A stretch of 9,611 nt of DNA, from the NCBI GenBank assembly GCA_031259655.1, contig JAIRLF010000310.1, positions 1 to 9,611 of the forward strand, written 5' to 3'. This DNA is from Prevotellaceae bacterium. GTDB taxonomy: Bacteria > Bacteroidota > Bacteroidia > Bacteroidales > UBA932. Shown here piece after piece: positions 1-5,332 of the stretch. Numbering within the stretch: position 1 is the stretch's first letter; every line of letters begins with the position of its first letter. The translations under genes and the position numbers were made by a program. The notes beneath the pieces are model-generated. The model saw only the letters and a list, made by a program, of their open reading frames with translations. It had not been told where the DNA came from and ran no database searches.

Positions 1-1015
1 CCATCAGACGCAATTCGCATAACTGGTCGGATATCCGCGTTTTAGCTTTCCTCAAACCGGCGGGAAACGCTTCCAGAATATTGTATGTTTTTTTTTCGTA
101 TTCGAAAAAATCTCTATAGTCAATCTTCAATCTGACGTCTATCAGTCCCTGTTCGCTGACCTGCGCGGGGATATTTAATTGTATATTGCCGCGACGAACT
201 TTAAGCGCCACGATTCGCCCTTTGTTTTCCGAAAAAATCTTCCTTATCTCGCTGATGTTGTTGGTCTGAATATCGTTTACACCAACGATTTCGTCTTTCG
301 GCGCAAGCCCGGCAAATCTGTTGATGGACGTATCGGGAATATTGTCTATCACAAACGGGATAAACGGCTCGATGAAACTGTTTTTAACCATATACGGTAT
401 ATAGGTGTAATAGTCGGGCGAGATGTTTACCACTTCGTCGCCTCGTTGCAGGCTGATGTTCATTTCGCGGTATAACACCATTCGACGATGTATATCGAAA
501 AACGATTCGACAGGTTTTCCATTGATTGCGAGAATCTTGTCTCCATCGCGGAATCCCATTTCCAAAGCGACCGAATCGCATACGATACCGTACTTCAAAT
601 CTTTATTGGCAAGATATTCTTCGCCCCAGTATGCCATCATTCCTACGTAGATGAGACATGCAAGTAACACATTGAATAATACGCCTCCTACCATAATCAA
701 CAATCTTTGATAAGCCGGTTTGCTTCTAAATTCCCACGATTGAGGTTCGTTTTTCATCATTTCGGTATCCATCGATTCATCAATCATACCGGCGATTTTG
801 CAATATCCGCCAACCGGCAGCCAACCTACGCCATATTCTGTTTCCGAATTTCGGGGTTTGTATTTGAACAAAGCGAACTTGATGTCGAAAAACAGATAGA
901 ATTTTTCGACCCGTACTTTGAACATACGAGCGAAAATGAAGTGTCCAAACTCATGGATTAATATCAAAATCGACAGCGATAGAATGAGTTGCGAGGCTTT
1001 AATAAGAATTTCCAT
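1..1015 (-). CDS. rseP: Site-2 intramembrane zinc metalloprotease RseP (M50B), 3' end outside window
   Basis: RseP-type proteases cut transmembrane anti-sigma factors and leftover signal peptides inside the inner membrane. The reading frame runs from the ATG at 1015 off the left edge, giving 338 codons without a stop. The first membrane segment carries the zinc-binding HEFGH motif at residues 21-25, with the catalytic Glu at 22. It is followed by the family-typical stretch GVGWLPVGGYCKIAGMID, and a second membrane segment lies near residues 105-125. Two PDZ-like domains follow, with the carboxylate-loop-like strings MGFRDGDKILAING and FAGLAPKDEIVGVND. The C-terminal LDG-type zinc-ligand motif should lie beyond the left edge. 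The ATG has only an A-rich leader, normal for Bacteroidetes, and a TAAATTTG promoter element lies about 40 nt upstream. A run of nine A on the coding strand (88-96) sits inside the gene. Family assignment is firm; the physiological substrate is unknown. Confidence 0.95.
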   Translation of the reverse strand, partial: MEILIKASQLILSLSILILIHEFGHFIFARMFKVRVEKFYLFFDIKFALFKYKPRNSETEYGVGWLPVGGYCKIAGMIDESMDTEMMKNEPQSWEFRSKPAYQRLLIMVGGVLFNVLLACLIYVGMMAYWGEEYLANKDLKYGIVCDSVALEMGFRDGDKILAINGKPVESFFDIHRRMVLYREMNISLQRGDEVVNISPDYYTYIPYMVKNSFIEPFIPFVIDNIPDTSINRFAGLAPKDEIVGVNDIQTNNISEIRKIFSENKGRIVALKVRRGNIQLNIPAQVSEQGLIDVRLKIDYRDFFEYEKKTYNILEAFPAGLRKAKTRISDQLCELRLM

Positions 1016-1053
1016 TTCTTTTTTATTTATTTATTTTATAATTTTAAAAAGTG

Positions 1054-1083
1054 CAAATTTACATGATTAAAATCATTTAACAG
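1054..1083 (-). promoter_or_regulatory. Putative promoter of rseP with inverted repeat in the spacer
   Basis: Reading the minus strand, TAAATTTG (1061 to 1054) matches the Bacteroidetes -7 consensus TAnnTTTG exactly. With a 19-nt spacer the -33 position reads CTG, one base from TTG. The spacer (1062-1080) contains the inverted repeat ATGATTAAAATCAT at 1063-1076, in a position where a bound protein would block RNA polymerase. Predicted transcription would start near 1048, leaving a leader of about 30 nt. This is motif matching only, in AT-rich DNA. Confidence 0.45.
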
Positions 1084-1086
1084 CAT

Positions 1087-1098
1087 ATTGTCGACAAT
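1087..1098. repeat. Perfect 12-bp palindrome abutting the ureohydrolase stop codon
   Basis: ATTGTCGACAAT is its own reverse complement and begins immediately after the minus-strand stop codon (1099-1101). As RNA it could form a 4-bp stem with a TCGA loop, too weak for a convincing terminator and without a following U-run. The 16-nt stretch 1088-1103, which includes most of it, matches 2224-2239 at 14 of 16 positions, so it may belong to a small family of local repeats. Confidence 0.5.
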
Positions 1099-2130
1099 TT
1101 AATTCGACATTTTTGTGTAACAACATAGTTTAAAGAGTATTCGAGCGCCAACATTTGCGTCCCAATCACCGGAAACCGGAGGCGTAACTTCGTTTAAATC
1201 GAACCCGGCAATCCGTCTTCCCGAAAAAACGACCTGTTTTATCAAATATATTGCCTGTTCGAACTCCAATCCTCCCGGAACGGGCGTCCCGGTATTCGGA
1301 CAAAGATATGGACGTAACCCGTCGACGTCGAAACTTACGTACACGTTGCCCGGCAAATGCGAAATGATTTCGTCACACTGATTTTTCCACGTCGCGCCCT
1401 CGTATTGCCGGTCTTTCAAATAATTGTCGTAGAACGTCACGACTTTGCCATTGTTGCGTGAAAAACGTTCTTCTTCTTCGCAAAAATCCCTTACGCCTAC
1501 CTGAACTAATTTCGAGATATCCTCTAATTCGTTGATAACATTATACATTATCGAGGCGTGGGAATAGTTAAAGCCTTCGTAAGCGCGACGCAAATCGGCA
1601 TGGGCATCAATGTGTAAAATTCCTGTGCCGGGATATTTTTCCGACACGGCTTTTATCAACCCGAAAGGTACGCTGTGGTCGCCTCCGACAATTGCAGCGA
1701 TTTTCTCTTTATCCAAAATGTTTTTTGCGGCGTTATAAACCAAAATGTTAACAATTTCGGACGACTGATTAACTTGATTCAACAGATGGACTATTTCCCT
1801 GTCGGCAGTATTTCCCCCATGTTCGAGATGTTCGATAATTTTTTCGGCGAGAAGCCTGTTTTCTTTGTTCATCCGGTGCAAATCAATTTCGGTGTTCGAA
1901 ATTTTTATTTTCCAGGCGTTTTCTACGTCAAGGTCGAAAAGGTCTATCTGCGCCGAAGCGTCCATGATGGCTTTTGGTCCCCCCGATGTACCGGGTTTAT
2001 ATGATGTTGTCACATCCCATGGAACGGAAATAATCTCAATATCTCCCTCGCCCGAATCATACGGCAATGCAAAAAAATTTCCGTTAGGTCGTCCCAACTC
2101 ATTGGGATTAAATATTATAGATGTCGTCAT
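1099..2130 (-). CDS. Ureohydrolase of the arginase/agmatinase family (Mn-dependent)
   Basis: Family members use a two-manganese site to hydrolyse a guanidino group (agmatine, arginine or formiminoglutamate) and release urea or formamide. Numbered from the ATG at 2130 (343 aa), the metal-ligand motifs are all present: GGDHS at 149-153, DAHAD at 175-179 and SFDVD at 266-270. The Glu matching arginase's active-site Glu lies in DLNEVTP at 311-317. The usual LDP after SFDVDG is LRP here (Arg273). The following text CPNTGTPVPGG resembles what I recall of Bacteroidetes proteins labelled agmatinase-family. Extra residues between about 75 and 140 make it longer than the roughly 300-aa norm. A TTG at 2160 would add ten residues but overlaps a TATATTTG promoter element, whereas the ATG at 2130 is preceded by AAGG. 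Family is certain; agmatinase is only the likeliest substrate class, and no polyamine gene is visible nearby. Confidence 0.9.
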   Translation of the reverse strand: MTTSIIFNPNELGRPNGNFFALPYDSGEGDIEIISVPWDVTTSYKPGTSGGPKAIMDASAQIDLFDLDVENAWKIKISNTEIDLHRMNKENRLLAEKIIEHLEHGGNTADREIVHLLNQVNQSSEIVNILVYNAAKNILDKEKIAAIVGGDHSVPFGLIKAVSEKYPGTGILHIDAHADLRRAYEGFNYSHASIMYNVINELEDISKLVQVGVRDFCEEEERFSRNNGKVVTFYDNYLKDRQYEGATWKNQCDEIISHLPGNVYVSFDVDGLRPYLCPNTGTPVPGGLEFEQAIYLIKQVVFSGRRIAGFDLNEVTPPVSGDWDANVGARILFKLCCYTKMSN

Positions 2131-2147
2131 ATACCTTACATTTTTTG

Positions 2148-2155
2148 CAAATATA
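2148..2155 (-). promoter_or_regulatory. -7 promoter element of the ureohydrolase gene
   Basis: TATATTTG on the minus strand matches the Bacteroidetes -7 consensus TAnnTTTG. A start site roughly 5-7 nt downstream would leave a very short leader of about 12 nt before the ATG at 2130, carrying the AAGG at 2134-2137. No convincing -33 TTG lies at the expected distance. The element argues against the upstream TTG as start codon. Confidence 0.45.
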
Positions 2156-2194
2156 AACAAAAAAAATTAAAGACTAATTGTAATATATCACCAT

Positions 2195-2243
2195 ATCGTT
2201 GACAAATTTTAAGGGTCAGGAGATCGTCGACAAATTAATGGTC
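2195..2243. repeat. Imperfect tandem direct repeat, about 21-23 bp, two copies
   Basis: Copy 1 (2195-2217) and copy 2 (2223-2243) share the pattern ATCGT(T/C)GACAAATT, an optional TT, then AA(G/T)GGTC. They differ by two substitutions and a 2-nt indel and start 28 bp apart. The core GTCGACAA recurs in the same orientation at 1090-1097 beside the ureohydrolase stop codon. The copies lie about 40 bp upstream of the ureohydrolase -7 element, where a regulator could bind, but no function can be assigned. Confidence 0.55.
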
Positions 2244-2306
2244 TTGAGCTGACGCAAACAAAATTGTCGCATTATATGATATGTGTCGAATAATGCCGAA
2301 GAGATT

Positions 2307-2323
2307 GAACTACTACGTAGTTC
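2307..2323. repeat. Short inverted repeat, 6-bp stem and 5-nt loop
   Basis: GAACTA (2307-2312) pairs with TAGTTC (2318-2323) around the loop CTACG. No U-run follows in either direction, so it is unlikely to be a terminator. Role unknown. Confidence 0.4.
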
Positions 2324-2451
2324 GTGTGAGAATGTGACATATTCTCTGAGTTGTGCTTGCGGATTGCTCGGGGTTATCAATATTCAAGTCCTTCGGAATT
2401 TCGGATAATGACATGACAATCTTGGTTTTCAGTTCAAAACAGCACTTTTAA

Positions 2452-2476
2452 AATGACATTAATGCTAATGGACATT
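2452..2476 (-). terminator. Candidate hairpin downstream of punA
   Basis: On the minus strand CATTA and TAATG pair around the loop GCAT, and AATG and CATT extend the stem after small bulges. Only a short T-stretch (CATTTT) follows. The position, 10 nt beyond the punA stop codon, suits the end of the glucosaminidase-lpxK-punA unit, but the stem is AT-rich and weak. Confidence 0.3.
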
Positions 2477-2486
2477 GGGGGTTTAC

Positions 2487-3299
2487 TTATTTTTCATCTC
2501 TTAGCATTCCGGCAATAACAGTCGTCATTTTGATTTCGGCTTTAGCTCCTTCTTTTTGCACGTCGCTGTGAGAGACTTCCACAATTTTTCCTTCAACTCC
2601 GATATCCGTTACGACAGAAATACCGAAGACAGGCAGTCCTGCATGACGTGCGACAATCACTTCAGGCACAGTGGACATTCCGATAGCATCACCGCCTATC
2701 AGCCTGAAATACTTGTATTCGGCAGGAGTTTCGAACGTCGGACCTGTTGTTCCGACGTACACGCCTTTCTCTAATTTAATTGCGTGTTGTTTTGCGACTT
2801 CGAAAGCCAAATCAATCAGGTTGAGGTCGTAAGGATGGCTCATGTCGGGAAACCGGACGCCGAGTCTGTCGTCGTTAGGTCCGATTAGCGGATTGGGCAA
2901 CAGGTTGATATGGTCGGAAATGACCATCAGCGTACCTATTTCGTAGTTCGGGTTTAAGCCCCCGCTCGCATTCGACACGAACAGTTGTTTTATACCTAAC
3001 TCTTTCATAATCCTCACAGGGAAAGTGATTTGTTCCATCGTATAGCCCTCGTAACAGTGAAACCGTCCTTGCATGGCAACGACATTTGCTGCATCGAGTT
3101 TTCCGAAAATCAACCGTCCCTCGTGACCTTCGACCGTCGAAACCGGAAACCCGGGAATCTCAGCATATTCGAGCGTTTGACGGTCGGTGATTTTTGTTGC
3201 CAAGCCTCCAAGCCCGGTTCCTAATATTATCCCTGTTTCGGGTTGCAGACTGATTTTAGCTTTGATAAAGTCTGCTGTTTTCTTTATTTTTTCGTACAT
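2487..3299 (-). CDS. punA: Purine-nucleoside phosphorylase, trimeric class, with Asp at the base-selecting position
   Basis: This cytoplasmic salvage enzyme splits purine (deoxy)nucleosides with phosphate into free base and (deoxy)ribose 1-phosphate. The 270-aa length suits the trimeric class. Visible motifs are GTGLGG (27-32), GHEGRL (58-63), MQGRFHCYEGY (76-86), SNASGG (109-114), GPTFETPAE (186-194) and GMSTVPEVIVARH (207-219). By alignment to human PNP as I recall it, Thr28, His59, His81, Tyr83, Met208 and Glu190 match Ser33, His64, His86, Tyr88, Met219 and Glu201. The Asn243 position is Asp232, in SVVTDIG; the 42-residue distance to the Glu is identical in both proteins. The ATG at 3299 lies inside lpxK, with a 44-nt overlap, suggesting translational coupling. 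Function is firm; the preferred base is open. Confidence 0.95.
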   Translation of the reverse strand: MYEKIKKTADFIKAKISLQPETGIILGTGLGGLATKITDRQTLEYAEIPGFPVSTVEGHEGRLIFGKLDAANVVAMQGRFHCYEGYTMEQITFPVRIMKELGIKQLFVSNASGGLNPNYEIGTLMVISDHINLLPNPLIGPNDDRLGVRFPDMSHPYDLNLIDLAFEVAKQHAIKLEKGVYVGTTGPTFETPAEYKYFRLIGGDAIGMSTVPEVIVARHAGLPVFGISVVTDIGVEGKIVEVSHSDVQKEGAKAEIKMTTVIAGMLRDEK

Positions 3300-4329
3300 G
3301 ATTAATTATATTTGAGTTAAAACTGTAGGAATCATTTATTTTCACCTTAATGGGAATGCAATATATGTTTGTCGGAATCGGTTCTTTCGTCGCACAAAAA
3401 TGCGAAATCAATCTTACACTATCCTTTTCGGTAGTTACAATTGTGTGTGATTCCGCCTTTTTCAGGATGTTACGGATATCTTTTTCCGAGAAAACATGAT
3501 GGTCGGGAAATGCGCAGCGTTCGATAACAGCCTCAGGATACAGCTTGTCTATTTGAGCGAAAAAGACGACAGGATTTGCGATACCCGATATCGCCGACAA
3601 GTTCGACGAATCGAAAACAGATTCGTCCGAAGCCGACAAAGGATATGCTTTTCCATATTCGAGACAACTGAAATACAGAGGTTTGTTATACTTATTCAAT
3701 TTATCCGCATATTTTTGCTTTTCGTCTTGCGGGATGTTTGCCGGACATTTGGCGATTACAATAATATCCGCTCTGTAGAGGCTTGAACGACAATCGCGAA
3801 GCCTTCCGGCAGGCAACATTGTGTCGTTCCAGACAGGACGATTATAGTCTATCAATACAATATTCAACGAAGGTGCAACGCGCCGGTGTTGAAAAGCGTC
3901 GTCGAGCAGAATCAAATCCAAACAAGGATAATCGGACTGTAACCGTTTTATTCCATGCACTCTGTCGGCGTCGACCGCAACAACGAGCTCAGGATATTTG
4001 CGTTTTATCTGCAATGGTTCGTCGCCGGTCTTCGATGTCGAATCGCCGGTTTCAACATACTGGAATCCTTTCGATTGCCGCTTATATCCTCTCGAAAGAA
4101 CAGCCAGATTGAAATCTTTGCTCAAAACGTCTATTAAATATTCGGTATGAGGCGTTTTGCCTGTGCCGCCAACAGTGATGTTTCCGATAGAAACGACAGA
4201 TATTCCAAAACGGTATGAGGCAAATAAACCTTTGTCGTATAGTTTATTGCGCAACCACACTACTGCCGTGTAGATTAAAGTGAGCGGCAGTAATAGCAAA
4301 TACATCAACCGGTTAGTAAATCTGTACAA
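3256..4329 (-). CDS. lpxK: Tetraacyldisaccharide 4'-kinase LpxK
   Basis: LpxK phosphorylates the 4' position of the lipid A disaccharide-1-phosphate at the inner face of the inner membrane, the sixth step of the Raetz pathway. The 357-aa frame has a hydrophobic N-terminal membrane anchor (about 9-26) followed by the family-typical RNKLYDKG. The Walker A region GNITVGGTGKTP is at 49-60, the conserved LLDDAFQHRR at 141-150 (DDGFQH in many relatives), LPAGRLRD at 172-179, and TTEKD near the C-terminus. The first possible start is a TTG at 4329, four nt after the glucosaminidase stop. An ATG at 4305 would remove eight residues. The TTG version gives an N-terminal length closer to relatives I recall, but the choice is open. 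The 3' end overlaps punA. Gene order suggests one operon with the glucosaminidase and punA. Confidence 0.94.
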   Translation of the reverse strand: MYRFTNRLMYLLLLPLTLIYTAVVWLRNKLYDKGLFASYRFGISVVSIGNITVGGTGKTPHTEYLIDVLSKDFNLAVLSRGYKRQSKGFQYVETGDSTSKTGDEPLQIKRKYPELVVAVDADRVHGIKRLQSDYPCLDLILLDDAFQHRRVAPSLNIVLIDYNRPVWNDTMLPAGRLRDCRSSLYRADIIVIAKCPANIPQDEKQKYADKLNKYNKPLYFSCLEYGKAYPLSASDESVFDSSNLSAISGIANPVVFFAQIDKLYPEAVIERCAFPDHHVFSEKDIRNILKKAESHTIVTTEKDSVRLISHFCATKEPIPTNIYCIPIKVKINDSYSFNSNIINHVRKNKENSRLYQS

Positions 4330-4333
4330 TTTC

Positions 4334-5251
4334 TTATCGTTTCATTTTGTTTCGCATGAATATTTCTTGTCCTTCTTCCGGAACGTCGCCGGGTTTCATA
4401 TTGTTGTAACGATACAACGATTTGAGTTTCACAGCATATTCCTGTGAAATTTGATGCATCGTCTCGCCTTCCTGAGCGATATGTACCGGGAAATTAGAGC
4501 TCGAACGTTTTTTCTTGGGCTTGATATACAATTCCTGTCCTGCGTAAATTTGCGCTTTCCTGTCCAAATCGTTGTATTTCAGCAATTGTCTTTTTGTCAA
4601 CTTAAACTCATCGGCGATTGTCTCAAAGCTGTCGCCTTCATTTGCAATAACATATTTGACGTTATTGCGAGTGAATATTTTCCTGTTAAGTTGTATGACA
4701 AAATTTTCGAACTCAATTTTCTCTAATTCTACAGGCGAAGGAACTTGGATTTTTACGCCCTTGTCGTATAGATACAATTTGTTGTCTTCTATGACCTTAA
4801 TCAAAGTTTCGGCATATTTTGGATTGGTAGCATAGCCCGCTTTTTTAAGTCCGTAAGCCCAAGATTTGTAATCCGTAGGTTTCAAATCGAACAGCGAAGC
4901 ATACCTTTTATTATATCTCAAAAAATCGGAATGGTCGATAAACGATTCTTCGTCGGTTTTATATTTGCGAAAGCATTCTCCCACAAGGTCGTCGTCATAA
5001 TAGATTTTGTCGCCGTTCCAACTGTTGTGGCATTTTATTCCGAAATGATTTTTTCCTTTTGTTGCAAGCGAACTTTGTCCGTATGCCGACTCCAAACACG
5101 CCTGTCCGAGGATAATGCTTGCCGGTACTCCCGACTTTCGCATTTGAGCGACAGCTGTGTTTTTATATTTGTCAATGTATTGTCTTTTCGCATCTTGCGC
5201 AAAAACATTTGTGCCTAAACACATGAATAAAATAAGTACGATATTCCTCAT
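4334..5251 (-). CDS. Secreted glucosaminidase (GH73/FlgJ-like) with two LysM domains
   Basis: The protein probably cuts N-acetylglucosaminyl linkages in peptidoglycan, in the periplasm or at the cell surface. From the ATG at 5251 (305 aa) a signal peptide with hydrophobic core IVLILFMCLG ends at about NVFA|QD (18/19); no lipobox is evident. The catalytic domain spans about 22-160. The GH73 acid Glu should be Glu54 in GQACLESAYG, followed by NHFGIKCHNSW and GYATNPKYAETL. Two LysM peptidoglycan-binding repeats follow at about 199-244 and 255-300, each ending in a GQE(L/I) strand. An in-frame ATG at 5260 is also possible. A TTG at 5275 lies within the promoter -7 element, so it is unlikely. The gene leads a probable operon with lpxK and punA. 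Confidence 0.92.
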   Translation of the reverse strand: MRNIVLILFMCLGTNVFAQDAKRQYIDKYKNTAVAQMRKSGVPASIILGQACLESAYGQSSLATKGKNHFGIKCHNSWNGDKIYYDDDLVGECFRKYKTDEESFIDHSDFLRYNKRYASLFDLKPTDYKSWAYGLKKAGYATNPKYAETLIKVIEDNKLYLYDKGVKIQVPSPVELEKIEFENFVIQLNRKIFTRNNVKYVIANEGDSFETIADEFKLTKRQLLKYNDLDRKAQIYAGQELYIKPKKKRSSSNFPVHIAQEGETMHQISQEYAVKLKSLYRYNNMKPGDVPEEGQEIFMRNKMKR

Positions 5252-5272
5252 TTTTAACATATAAAACGGGCG

Positions 5273-5302
5273 CAAAGATATTGAATAATTTGATGATGCA
5301 AA
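5273..5302 (-). promoter_or_regulatory. Promoter of the glucosaminidase-lpxK-punA unit
   Basis: On the minus strand TTTG (5302-5299), an 18-nt spacer and TATCTTTG (5280-5273) form a near-canonical Bacteroidetes -33/-7 promoter. A start site near 5267 would give a leader of about 7 or 17 nt, depending on whether the ATG at 5260 or 5251 is used. It lies 30 bp beyond the stop codon of the upstream gene, so the three-gene unit can be transcribed on its own. Confidence 0.65.
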
Positions 5303-5308
5303 TAATTC

Positions 5309-5319
5309 GGCGCTTCGCC
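5309..5319 (-). terminator. Small GC-rich hairpin after the exported orphan gene
   Basis: GGCG (5309-5312) and CGCC (5316-5319) form a 4-bp stem with a 3-nt loop, 14 bp beyond the stop codon of the exported orphan gene. The sequence that follows on the minus strand, GAATTATTTG, is not a proper U-run, so termination would be weak. It sits just upstream of the next promoter. Confidence 0.3.
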
Positions 5320-5332
5320 CCCAAAATAAGCG

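Larger units (their letters stand above)
2161..2486. other. Intergenic region between punA and the ureohydrolase; no intact gene
   Basis: This 326-bp gap holds an imperfect direct repeat (2195-2243), a stem-loop (2307-2323) and a possible hairpin behind punA (2452-2476). On the minus strand a 33-codon ORF from an ATG at 2414 reads MSLSEIPKDL at its start and stops at a TAGTAG pair (2310-2315). The same frame then continues open for about 24 more codons to a TAA. That pattern could be a decayed coding remnant or chance. I recognise no protein family, tRNA or riboswitch in it. Confidence 0.4.

Noticed and set aside
179..961. Several plus-strand ORFs of 75-98 codons
   Set aside because: They are antisense to rseP, whose frame has HEFGH and PDZ motifs; their products show no recognisable features.
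2131..2160. TTG start for the ureohydrolase at 2160
   Set aside because: The extension contains the TATATTTG promoter element, while the ATG at 2130 has an AAGG before it.
1675..2170. Plus-strand ORFs of about 100 codons
   Set aside because: They are antisense to the ureohydrolase, whose metal-binding motifs prove the minus-strand frame.
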